Translations under genes and position numbers: made by a program | NCBI GenBank assembly: GCA_003024175.1 | Contig: MDYQ01000359.1 | Location: 1 to 22,225 of the forward strand | DNA length: 22,225 nt | Direction of reading: 5' to 3' | From: Planoprotostelium fungivorum | Taxonomy: Eukaryota; Evosea; Variosea; Cavosteliida; Cavosteliaceae | Shown: positions 8,896-16,365 of the stretch, piece after piece | Layout of the letters: every line of letters begins with the position of its first letter | Position numbering within the stretch: position 1 is the stretch's first letter | Notes under the pieces: generated by a model | Told to the model about the DNA's origin: nothing | The model's input: only the letters and a program-made list of their open reading frames with translations | Databases searched by the model: none

Positions 8896-9084
8896 TGTGG
8901 TGATGCTTGTGATGGAATGATTGAGACGGTCGTTTTTTTCGTTTGTGTCTTGATGGATGTTTGAATGGAACTTGAATTGGACAACACACGTGAAGTGACA
9001 ACATTTCAGTGACAAGTTGAAAAGAAAACAGACAAAGGCGCTGTGATTCTTCATTCTCCTTCTTCTCTCCATCCAATAGAGAGA
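8896..9084. other. No gene seen
   Basis: Open frames on the minus strand here are extensions of the pseudogene at 9085-9195 and lack motifs. No repeat partner was found. Confidence 0.4.
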
Positions 9085-9195
9085 GGTGAATGCATCTTCT
9101 GCCCTCTTTGATTCTCTTCAAACTCTTCTCCACTCTCTCTGTCAAATCTTCCTATTGTAACGTCTGAGTCGGTGCCTACCATGTGGAGTTGAGTG
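9085..9195 (-). pseudogene. Exon-2 relic of the small gene family
   Basis: The minus strand encodes LTERVEKSLKRIKEGRRC, nearly the same as exon 2 of the intact gene at 21745-22157. Just upstream, the intron sequence (cactgactcagacgttacag there) survives as accgactcagacgttacaat, so the AG acceptor has been lost. The start exon is missing. Direct nucleotide partner: 21896-21995. Confidence 0.75.
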
Positions 9196-9274
9196 AGATG
9201 AATTTATTAACGGGTCGAGGTGATGGTGAACGGTTGAAGAGGCTTTGTACGAACCGCAGACGCTCCAAGATGGC

Positions 9275-9798
9275 TCAATGGTGATCTACAAACTTCTTTA
9301 AGAAGGTCACGCAGCTTCTTCCCTTCTCGAGTCTATCCAGGCTCTTGTTCTCCTGATTAAGGAGTTCGCCAACTGGAACTCCTGTTCGCGTTGCCTGGGC
9401 GGGTACAAATCTTCTGCCGAAGTCATCTGTGTAGCTCATGCCATGTGTAGGAGAAGTAGGGACACCATAGTAGTGTCCTCTTCTTCGTCTCCTTGACCTT
9501 CTTCCATGTCTCGAGGTGATCTCTTCATACACCTTTCATCACCTCTACGGCACACGACTGCCTGATCTCTTCGCCTGTAGAATATCGTCAGTTCGAGAAG
9601 AGGAGTAATGTCCCATTCAAATTTTAGGATAATGAGATGAGGATTATTAAAGAGCACCAGGATCCGCTGCCACACGGCGATGTGAGGAGGGGGTGGGGAA
9701 GAATGACTCACATCAGAACAAAAGAGGATCCAGTGTGCTGAGTTATGAACTTGCCTCTGATTGAGAGTATCTGACGATCTATCTCGGCTTCTTCTCTG
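9275..9798 (-). CDS. Small gene family member, spliced, 5' end at a gap
   Basis: Minus strand, running from the N at 9799. An upstream piece ends HWILFCSD and joins in phase 0 to RILVLFNNPHLIILKFEWD across a 45-nt intron (9667-9711, gtgagt...tggcag). That frame continues to CRRGDER. A 32-nt GT...AG interval then brings the next frame into phase (RRGHYYGVPTSPTHGMSYTDD), or there is a frameshift. The C-terminus reads ENKSLDRLEKGRSCVTF and FVDHH-stop. This matches the KSLKRIEEGRKCVTAFIDYH segment of the gene at 21745-22157. The middle part is Arg-rich. Function unknown; no known domain recognised. Confidence 0.5.
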
Positions 9799-9799
9799 N

Positions 9800-10069
9800 C
9801 CTTTCATCACCTCTACGGCACACGACTGCCTGATCTCTTCGCCTGTAGAATATCGTCAGTTCGAGAAGAGGAGTAATGTCCCATTCAAATTTTAGGACGG
9901 TGAGATGAGGATTATTAAAGAGCACCAAGATCCGCTGCCACACGGCGATGTGAGGAGGGGGTGGGAAGAATGACTCACATCAGAACAAAAGAGGATCCAG
10001 TAAGTGTGCTGAGTTATGAACTTGCCTCTGATTGAGAGTATCTGACGATCTATCTCGGCTTCTTCTCTG
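9800..10069. repeat. Second version of 9532-9798 across an N
   Basis: 270 bp after the N at 9799 repeat 9532-9798 with a few substitutions, a one-base loss and a 4-base insertion (ccagtaagtgtg for ccagtgtg). The insertion shifts the minus-strand frame, so only the left-hand version keeps the reading frame through HWILFCSD. Confidence 0.85.
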
Positions 10070-10118
10070 GGTGGTGCGAAGATATGTTTTACCGAGACCA
10101 TTCCCGGTACAAATAATT
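10043..10118 (-). repeat. Block E, copy a (others 13765-13850, 21460-21565)
   Basis: Shared core on the minus strand starts gggctcaattatttgtac and continues to the ctcggtaaaa string, with a weaker tail. The minus-strand frame GSIICTGNGLGKTYLRTTQ is open in this copy and in corresponding positions of the other two. This copy feeds into the 5' part of the gene piece at 9275-9798. Confidence 0.8.
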
Positions 10119-10469
10119 GAGCCCGAGGTTTTTGTTCTATGATAGCGCACTATGCTCTACAAGGAAGGTACGCAGCAAGCCGGGTACAGGGAATGAAATA
10201 GAGTGTGGCGTTCGGATGCTCGATGCTCTTCTTCTACGACATGAAAAGACGTTTCGGGATTTTCCGAGAGAATGACGACTTATGGAAGAGCATTCAGAAA
10301 CGCCTTCTGTTATATAGGACCTGATCCGACGGACTGGAGAGATTCAGTCCTTGAGAAATTACCTGTGTCGTGCTTTTCGTGTATCTAGCAGTTACGTATT
10401 TCGACGAGTACTCGTCGGATTACGTAAATTGAGTTTTCAGGAAGACGAAAGAACATAATTTTAGAGGAG
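10119..10469. promoter_or_regulatory. Upstream region of the 10470 gene: TATA-like box and perfect palindrome
   Basis: No gene is seen. A TATA-like ttatatag lies at 10310-10317. A perfect 16-bp palindrome, cgacgagtactcgtcg, is at 10402-10417, framed by ttacgta on both sides, 52 bases before the ATG at 10470. It could be a dimeric transcription-factor site. A 9-bp inverted pair (atgctcttc near 10219 and gaagagcat near 10276) is also present. Confidence 0.4.
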
Positions 10470-10824
10470 ATGGGCGCATCCAAAGATGAAACCCTCGATA
10501 CCTCCTCGTTGAATCATTTAGATGGTAGATTTGATGATGGAGAGAAGGATGTCGTCATTGAGGTGAGCAGCTGTCTTTAAAATCGAAAACGAAATGTCTC
10601 AGGACGAGAATACCTCAACAAGAATGATATCTGAATCATCACTAACCAAGGAGAAATCATTGAAGATGGAATGGCGGCGTGAGCATCCATTAACCCATAA
10701 ACGTATTCTAACCTTTGAAGCCGATGTTTTAGAAGGTCTTCTTCGCGAAACAGAGGAGTTATTGAGATCCAAAGAAGAAATTCTTGGTGGACACGATTCG
10801 TTACATCTTAGATCAAAGTGTTGA
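10470..10824 (+). CDS. Two-exon hypothetical protein, about 104 aa
   Basis: Exon 1 is 10470-10562 (31 codons, starting MGASKDETLDTSS and ending VVIE). A 40-nt intron, 10563-10602 (gtgagc...tctcag), joins it in phase 0 to exon 2, 10603-10824. The product is charged, acidic at the N-terminus, and ends in a long predicted helix (FEADVLEGLLRETEELLRSK). There is no signal peptide or membrane segment. The alternative is an unspliced start at 10594 (MSQDENT). It sits inside the first composite unit between blocks E and F; the second unit has no counterpart, so the gene may have been inserted or lost there. Family not recognised. Confidence 0.5.
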
Positions 10825-11016
10825 ACGAGACGACACCTAGGTCATGGATTCTGGTCTTCGCCCCAGAGAGCCTCAAGGCAATGTCAAGTGAGTATCATCA
10901 CTCCTTTAACAGACTGTGTCTCACCCTCTTTTGAAGGGTAGCTTTGGACAGATTCAAAGAGAAAATTATATCTTTCTTGATCTTGCCTCTATTTGAAGGA
11001 GACCACTGGAAATTGA
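10825..11016. other. No clear gene
   Basis: A minus-strand frame (10898-11101) overlaps block F and continues for 67 codons without a motif. A splice-like cctag at 10837-10841 follows the stop of the preceding gene, but I could not extend the model. Confidence 0.35.
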
Positions 11017-11135
11017 AAGCTTGACGGAAAAAGGCTAGTGGCCAGGAATGGATGTTTGAGTGAGTTAGCGACCTCCCTGAAGAAGGAAACCAGTGGGTCA
11101 TTAACGCTTACTCTTCTTGCATCATACATTATTCA
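11017..11135 (+). repeat. Block F, copy a (partial)
   Basis: Matches 13985-14095 in the same orientation, including ggaatggatgtttgagtgag and cgacctccctgaagaa. The inverted third copy is at 21268-21459. This copy keeps only the part nearest block G. Confidence 0.8.
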
Positions 11136-11162
11136 GATCTCCTGATTACTATCATAGCCTAA

Positions 11163-11345
11163 CGATGCTTTATACATCATACGTCATATACTGAAACAAG
11201 ACATGGAAAGGTTGCATGTTACACCGATATATGCGTCAATGCCAAATGAATCATCACATCACATCCATCTGAATTTTACTCTTCACAGATGCTCAGGAGA
11301 TATCACGAACAGAGAGACGCAGCGTTTCGGATCGAGACGATATGC
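11163..11345 (+). repeat. Block G, copy a (partner 14193-14392)
   Basis: Shares ttgcatgttac, cgatatatg, cacagatgctcaggagatat and ggatcgagacgatat with 14251-14392. Its first part (11163-11204) appears in inverted orientation at 14194-14235, so the second copy has an internal inversion. Confidence 0.85.
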
Positions 11346-11375
11346 CTCTACAAATAACCTCTCACGCCGTTTGAA

Positions 11376-11618
11376 ATGGCCACTGCAGCCATTGCTCCAC
11401 AGATAGATGCGATTGTAACCGTGAAGAATCCCTCCCCGTCCAAACTGTTGATTGAAGGAAGACAGAGCGAACATGATGCTGGTTCTGCTTCTCCTCCAGC
11501 AATCGCGGGCCTCGAGTCAGGTGAGTGATATCCGTACTTGTTGATGGCTGACTCTGATTTTGATGGAGGTGCATTTTCCTCTGGATTGTGCAATGGTCTG
11601 CAAGGCTATCTTCGCTGA
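11376..11618 (+). CDS. Two-exon small hypothetical protein, about 64 aa
   Basis: Exon 1, 11376-11520, reads MATAAIAPQIDAIVTVKN and is rich in Ser, Pro and Ala. A 48-nt intron (11521-11568, gtgagt...ggctgac...ggag) ends before exon 2, which reads GAFSSGLCNGLQGYLR-stop. Another GTGAG donor lies at 11622, so the gene may continue in a different phase (VHFPLDCAMVCKAIFAD). No domain recognised; the model is tentative. Confidence 0.4.
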
Positions 11619-11621
11619 CAG

Positions 11622-11935
11622 GTGAGTGTTCCCTTGGGTCTTCTCTCCGTAGCCTCCCCGTCTTTGTCATTGGAATCCTCCTCGTCCAGTCATGACAATC
11701 AGTGAGATCTCTTCTCCTCACGTGGCTGTCGGTGGGTCTGTGACCTTCGTGTGATAAAGAATGGTTACTATCTGTCTCTTTCTTCTTTTTCATGTCAGTC
11801 GCAGGTTGTGTCGCTGCGGTCGTTGTTGTCCTGAGATGTTACCACAAAATGTGAAAATTATACAGAGAGGATTCTCACATAACGGGTAATTAGACTGCAC
11901 ATGTAGCTAATGAATCGCTTACGTCACCAACGACT
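11622..11935 (+). repeat. Block A, copy a (partner 15495-15785)
   Basis: About 75% identical to 15495-15785, same orientation. Conserved pieces include gtagcctccccgtctt, tctgtctctttcttctttt and tcgcaggttgtgtcgctgcg. In the partner, the 3' part is an open frame (CRCDQCCYEKLP). Here the same frame has stops, so this copy has decayed. Confidence 0.85.
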
Positions 11936-12136
11936 TCTCTCTTACACAACTTCGATAATCTGTCGTATTCACCAGCATAGGGGTAAGATATCGATCTAAC
12001 ATAGAAGTAACGAACATATGCAGTTGTACAGCATATGGCTGAGAAAAGATTACATAAAAATCCGAAATAATGCATCAGAATTGTGGACCACAGTGCGATG
12101 ATGATGGAGACAATCTACCGGGAGGAAATCCTTGGC

Positions 12137-13268
12137 TTCGGAGAAATAGAAATAAATCTCCGATAGTGAGAAAAAATCCTCTGCATCGGAGGTCGAAAAA
12201 TGACTCTCCGATAGTGAGAGAAAATCTTATCCATCGGAGATCGAGAAATGACTCTCCGATAGTGAGAGGATATCATCTGCATCGGAGGTCGAAAAATGAC
12301 TCTCCGATAGTGAGAGAAAATCATCTGCATCGGAGGTCGAAAAATGACTCTCCGATAGTGAGAGAAAATCATCTGCATCGGAGGTCTAGAAATGACTCTC
12401 CGATAGTGAGAGAAAATCTTCTGCATCGGAGATCGAGAAATGACTCTCCGATAGTGAAAATAAATCTTCTGCATCGGAGGTCTAGAAATGACTCTCCGAT
12501 AGTGAGAGAAAATCTTCTGCATCGGAGATCGAGAAATGACTCTCCGATAGTGAGAGAAAATCATCTGCATCGGAGGTCGAGAAATGACTCTCCGATAGTG
12601 AAAAATAATCCACTGCATCGGAGATCGAGAAATGACTCTCCGATAGTGAGAAAAAATCATCTGCATCGGAGGTCTAGAAATGACTCTCCGATAGTGAGAG
12701 AAAATTTTCTGCATCGGAGGTCGAGAAATGACTCTCCGATAGTGAAAAATAATCCACTGCATCGGAGGTCGAGAAATGACTCTCCGATAGTGAGAGAAAA
12801 TCTTCTACATCGGAGGTCGAGAAATGACTCTCCGATAGTGAGAGAAAATCATCTGCATCGGAGGTCGAGAAATGACTCTCCGATAGTGATAGAAAATCTT
12901 ATGCATCGGAGGTAGAAAAATGACTCTCCGACAGTGAGAAAAAATCCTCTGCATCGGAGGTCAAGAAACAACTCTCCGATAGTGAGAGAAAATCTTCTGC
13001 ATCGGAGATCGAGAAATGACTCTCTGATAGTGAGAGAAAATCATCTGCATCGGAGGTCAAGAAACAACTCTCCGATTGTGACAGAAAATCTTCTGCATCG
13101 GAGATCGAGAAATGACTCTCCGATATTGAGAAAAAATCCTCTGCATCGGAGGTCAAGATACAACTCTCCGATAGTGAGAGAAAATCATCTGCATCGGAGA
13201 TCGAGAAATGACTCTCCGATAGTGAGAGAAAATCTTATGCATCGGATGTAGAAAAATGAATCTCCGAG
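12137..13268 (+). repeat. 48-bp hairpin minisatellite, 24 units
   Basis: Unit starts fall at 12137, 12185, 12233 and every 48 bases to 13241, without a single insertion or deletion. The last unit is cut after 28 bases. The consensus opens atcggaggtcgagaaatgac and goes on tctccgatagtgagagaaaa, then tcatctgc. Each unit folds as a hairpin (ATCGGAGR ... YCTCCGAT). Because 48 is a multiple of three, long frames are open on both strands, but they are array by-products. The array is followed by gcgccatcaatgcttcatca, also found after the short array at 16037. Confidence 0.95.
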
Positions 13269-13328
13269 CGCCATCAATGCTTCATCACATCACTCATGGT
13301 GATCTCCTCAGGTCGTTAATTCTTACAG
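13269..13328. other. Flank of the array, ends in a splice-acceptor-like tract
   Basis: The first 24 bases match 16161-16184. The end, gttaattcttacag (13315-13328), looks like a 3' splice site opening the next exon. Confidence 0.45.
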
Positions 13329-13619
13329 AATCCCACGATTCAACACTGGAACATCAACATCGGAACACAAACGTTGGATGCAGTCTGTTTTGACATATCA
13401 TCACTCATGCAGGGCAATTTCAACGATCGTTGCTTCTTATTGTTGGGCTTATATTTTCAGAGTGACTTCACAGTGTCTATCATAATTGAAGGCTACCAAG
13501 TTCCCTCTACCTTGTATGTTGAAAGAAGACTTTCAGCGGTGGTCGAACGAGTGACATCAAAATTCAGACGAGCAAGGGTAACAGAAATCACGGACCATTT
13601 CCGAACTCGTGTTTGATTT
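13329..13619 (+). CDS. Hypothetical protein, C-terminal exon
   Basis: The frame is open from the acceptor-like ttcttacag and runs 96 codons: NPTIQHWNINIGTQTLD, FNDRCFLLLGLYFQSD, EGYQVPSTLYVERRL, and a basic end FRRARVTEITDHFRTRV-stop. Composition is unlike the CT-rich shadows elsewhere and looks protein-like. I found no upstream exon: the 48-bp array lies directly 5', so it would sit in an intron or the gene has been cut. Family not recognised. The second composite unit has no copy of this exon. Confidence 0.4.
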
Positions 13620-13635
13620 AGAGTATCTGTTGATC

Positions 13636-13764
13636 TGATTTGGTTTTTCTGGTTGGTGTCCATGCATTTGGATCACTAATTTTTTTGTCGTACATATTCC
13701 AGTGGTCGGGAGAGAAGTGATCCATTCTCAATGTACCATTTGACTACCAACCGGAAAAACCGAA
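13636..13764. repeat. Foldback: ggtttttctggttggt inverted pair
   Basis: 13642-13657 and the reverse complement of 13746-13761 differ at one of 16 positions, with an 88-base loop. The left arm sequence and its neighbour atctgttgatct recur again at 13767-13790, so part of block E has been copied in inverted form here. Confidence 0.8.
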
Positions 13765-13850
13765 TCATCTGTTGATCTATGTTGGTTTTTCTGGGCAGCG
13801 CGAAGATAATTTTTACCGAGACTATTCCCGGTACAAATAATTGAGCCCCG
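13765..13850 (-). repeat. Block E, copy b
   Basis: Minus-strand core gggctcaattatttgtac then cgggaatagtctcggtaaaa. The frame conserved with the other copies reads GSIICTGNSLGKNYLRAAQ. Confidence 0.8.
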
Positions 13851-14095
13851 TCAATGAGCAACAGACATAATCAATCCTGCAATGCAGGTGATGTCAAAGG
13901 TTAAGAACGAAGGCCGATCTAGATATACAAGAGGTCAGAACACAAAGGAAGCAGTAGCGTATTGCAATTTGAATAAGGACGAAAATCGAAAGCTCAATGG
14001 AAAAAGGCTATTGGCTAGGAATGGATGTTTGAGTGAGCGACCTCCCTGAAGAGGAGAACTCGTGAGCCATTACTGCGCACTCTCGATGATTCAGA
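13851..14095 (-). repeat. Block F, copy b (inverted partner 21268-21459)
   Basis: Reverse complement of this stretch aligns with 21268-21459 over its whole length. On the minus strand the frame SIFVLIQIAIRYCFLCVLTS corresponds to SIFVLVQIAIRHYSLCVLTA in the partner. Here the frame meets a stop after VLNL, while it is open there. Confidence 0.75.
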
Positions 14096-14170
14096 TCCTC
14101 CGTTTAACACAAATGCAGATTATTTGCAAAAAAGAACGACAAAGTTTGTTTTAATAGTAAGTGTATCAGC

Positions 14171-14276
14171 ATATCGATGTAACATGCAACCTATTCCATG
14201 TCTTGTTTCAGTATACGTATGATGTATAATGCATCGCAGTCGATGTGAGGTGTTGCATGTTACATCGATATATGTG
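14171..14276. repeat. Inverted duplication inside block G copy b
   Basis: 14171-14192 (catatcgatgtaacatgcaa...) is the reverse complement of 14251-14276. Between them, 14194-14235 is the reverse complement of 11163-11204 in the first composite unit. The simplest reading is that the 11163-11230-like segment was copied in reverse next to its own end, giving a foldback. Confidence 0.85.
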
Positions 14277-14400
14277 TCAATGCAAGGTGAATAGTCACAT
14301 CACATCACATCACATCACATCACAAATTACTCTTCACAGACGCTCAGGAGATATCACGACAGAGAGACGCGGCGTTTTGGATCGAGACGATATTGTCCGC
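14277..14400 (+). repeat. Block G, copy b, with (CACAT)n microsatellite
   Basis: Continues the match to 11231-11345. At 14295-14324 it contains six CACAT-type repeats where the first copy has only two, so the microsatellite grew in this copy. Confidence 0.85.
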
Positions 14401-14435
14401 GGTACTTGATTTCCTACCTTTCGGTTTGAACGAAG

Positions 14436-14449
14436 CAAAAAATATATAT
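14436..14449 (+). promoter_or_regulatory. TATA-like box upstream of the 14481 ORF
   Basis: aaaaaatatatatg ends 31 bases before the ATG at 14481, a spacing that would leave a short leader. Supported only by composition and position. Confidence 0.3.
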
Positions 14450-14480
14450 GTGTGGCGAAATTTCATAGTCAAGTGAACAC

Positions 14481-14735
14481 ATGAAAGATCCTAGAACATT
14501 CATGTTTTACTCATCGTCTATCCTGTACCTGTACCCCGTACTCCTCTGCAGCCTCTGCTCGTTCTTGTGTACCTATTGTCAGTCTCCCTCACCTTGTTAC
14601 CTAAAGAGGCCAGGAGGTTCCGCCTGTTCTCACCTCGAGCCACCGTGGAGGTCTATCAGCGATAGAGTAGAGAGAGTGGATTACGAGTATCGCGGATGTC
14701 GTCACGACGAGTGTTGCCTCTTCAAGGCTCCCTAA
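14481..14735 (+). CDS. Small Cys-rich protein with a signal-like N-terminus, 84 aa
   Basis: The ATG opens MKDPRTFMFYSSSILYLYPV, and a hydrophobic run continues to about residue 32 (LLCSLCSFLCTYC). This could be a signal peptide or a single membrane anchor. The rest is polar with several cysteines (CRHDECC near the end) and stops at 14733-14735. A TATA-like box lies just upstream. There is no counterpart in the first composite unit, so it sits in the extra 1 kb found only between blocks G and A of the second unit. It may be an exon of a longer gene. No family recognised. Confidence 0.35.
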   Translation: MKDPRTFMFYSSSILYLYPVLLCSLCSFLCTYCQSPSPCYLKRPGGSACSHLEPPWRSISDRVERVDYEYRGCRHDECCLFKAP

Positions 14736-14874
14736 ACAAACCTTCACTCCATCAGAGATTGAAAGGAATTCTCATTCACCGTCTCTGCAGATCTATTGAG
14801 AGCTCGTGGTTCCAGCTCAGGTTCCATCATCGTCACATTGCTTCGGTGATGCATTGAACCTGATGAGGTGAAAG

Positions 14875-15012
14875 ATGACCTGCGAGTACACTGCACTCCC
14901 TATTCACAATGTAGTTCTGGATGTATCTGGCTCTAATCTATCAGCATATGAGCGAGACATCTCCATAGAAGGCAAGACGGCGACCTATGAAGGGCGTCAG
15001 ATGACTATATAG
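14875..15012 (+). CDS. Short ORF or exon, 45 aa
   Basis: Reads MTCEYTALPIHNVVLDVSG, then YERDISIEGKTATYEGRQ, and stops at 15010-15012. Composition is protein-like. It may be a last exon of the gene whose earlier part is at 14481-14735, but no splice pair could be shown. Confidence 0.25.
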   Translation: MTCEYTALPIHNVVLDVSGSNLSAYERDISIEGKTATYEGRQMTI

Positions 15013-15260
15013 AAACAATACTAAACAAGTAGGATTATTTACCTCTTCAGGAGAACTTCCCGTCATATGTTGTCCATATCGCATCCCTCGCATCTTCTCA
15101 TCTACTGTGCCCTCGTCAAGGCTGATTCACTCATTCGTGTGGTCTCACCAGAGTTGACACGATGCTCGACAGGGATTGCATCTTTTGAAGGTGGCTCCCG
15201 ATGTAATGTGGTGTGATGTGGTGTGTTGTGTCCACCATCTACGCTTGTAGAATGTAAGAG
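15013..15260. other. No gene seen
   Basis: No motif, RNA gene or repeat partner is visible in this stretch. A GT-rich simple run (gtggtgtgatgtggtgtgttgtg) lies near 15208-15230. Confidence 0.4.
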
Positions 15261-15326
15261 CGGTAATGTTGTTTCTTACCGCAACTGCCGCACCGTTAGG
15301 TTTTTGGAAAACGAAATGCGCCGCTT
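15261..15326. repeat. Second copy of the 6051 dispersed repeat
   Basis: First 52 bases identical to 6051-6102; similarity continues weakly (aaatgcgccg for aatccgccg). It carries the same cggtaa...ttaccg hairpin. Here it is not linked to retrotransposon sequence, so it is an independent repeat. Confidence 0.85.
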
Positions 15327-15494
15327 TCTCCAAGGCGGGTTGTAAATTTGGTTTCGCATCACATTATCAGATCTGACGATTTAACACTGGTCTAACATGA
15401 CTTTATAACAACAGACGAACAACGAACGATGCAGAAAGCATTCAATCTTCTCTCTCACAAATCTATATTTTTTATTATGAGAATATCATCACGT

Positions 15495-15785
15495 GGTGAG
15501 CGTTCCTCTGTAGCCTCCCCGTCTTCGTTGTTTGGACTCAATATCGTCCCTGTCGGTGAGACATCTTCTCCTCGTGTGGCCGCCAGTGGGTCTTTGGCCT
15601 TTGGAATAAAGAATTTCTGCATTCTGTCTCTTTCTTCTTTTCCATGACGGTCGCAGGTTGTGTCGCTGCGATCAATGTTGTTATGAGAAGTTACCGACAA
15701 ATTGCGGAAATGAGACAGAGAGAATGTTCACATCACAGGAATTAGACCGGGCATGTAGCGATAAATTGCTCGCATCCTTGGCGAC
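15495..15785 (+). repeat. Block A, copy b (partner 11622-11935)
   Basis: Same order and orientation as copy a. It begins at a GTGAG donor-like site and ends within the open frame at 15657-15927. It lies about 250 bases before the short hairpin array, as copy a lies about 200 bases before the long one. Confidence 0.85.
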
Positions 15786-15927
15786 ACCTTCAATGCATCA
15801 CTTTGATGTTCTATCGTTATCATCAACATGTAGTGTAGGAAATCAATCTGACATTGCAGAGGCACACTGTTCTAGCCCATGTCCTATAAGCTGGTATCAT
15901 ATTCGATTCGAATACTATGGAGTGTGA
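15657..15927 (+). CDS. Cys-rich hypothetical protein exon, about 90 aa
   Basis: The frame opens after an acceptor-like tcgcag (15651-15656): LCRCDQCCYEKLPTNCG, then MFTSQELDRACSDKLL, and ends FEYYGV-stop. An ATG lies inside at about residue 23. A possible first exon is 15429-15495 (MQKAFNLLSHKS...), but its phase does not match, so I do not join them. The first composite unit carries the same DNA with stops in this frame (around 11880), which suggests this copy is the better preserved. Family not recognised. Confidence 0.4.
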
Positions 15928-16036
15928 TGATATCCAAGCTCGACAAATTTTGCTGTACTGCCGTTGTGTCAAGCGACACTTCCGCCAAGTCAAGAACCCG
16001 CAGCTCAGCAGAGTTGGAAGATGACATCAATGATGC

Positions 16037-16160
16037 ATCGGAGGTAGAAAAATGACTCTCCGATTGTGAGAGAAAATCCTCTGCATCGGAGGTCGAGAAA
16101 TGACTCTCCGATCATGAGAGAAAATCCTCTGCATCGGAGGTAGAAAAATGAATCTCCGGA
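16037..16160 (+). repeat. Short array of the 48-bp hairpin monomer, 3 units
   Basis: Units start at 16037, 16085 and 16133, spaced 48 bases; the last is cut at the same point as the long array's last unit and is followed by gcgccatcgatgcttcatca. It is therefore the homologous array of the second composite unit. Confidence 0.95.
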
Positions 16161-16365
16161 GCGCCATCGATGCTTCATCACAGAGGCCACCGTCATTGCG
16201 GCTTATCTCGATCTGTCTATTCTCATTCACAATCTTTCTGTATTCACTCAACGTGAGATCCCTCCGCATCACGATCAAGTGGTGATGTGTCTCTGTCTCT
16301 CCTAATCAGTCCCGATTGAACCAGCGCAAATGAAGCAGATGGCTGAGTGGAAGAATACGCATGCT
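16161..16365. other. Array flank and 3' flank of the 16366 gene; no gene
   Basis: The first 24 bases match the flank of the long array. Nothing else recognised. Confidence 0.4.

Noticed and set aside
10043-10118. Walker A motif in TGNGLGKT
   Set aside because: The position that should be Gly or Ala is Thr, and no Walker B or NTPase fold is visible.
12070-12915. 281-codon plus-strand ORF and 215-codon minus-strand ORF over the 48-bp array
   Set aside because: A 48-base period keeps any frame open if the monomer has no stop in it. The plus ORF ends at a single variant unit, and similar units elsewhere carry stops.
12137-13268. CRISPR array
   Set aside because: Units are contiguous without unique spacers, and the genome looks eukaryotic with spliced genes.
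15429-15927. Joining MQKAFNLLSHKS exon (15429-15495) to the Cys-rich exon at 15657
   Set aside because: The phases disagree and the implied 161-nt intron is far longer than the 40-50 nt seen elsewhere.
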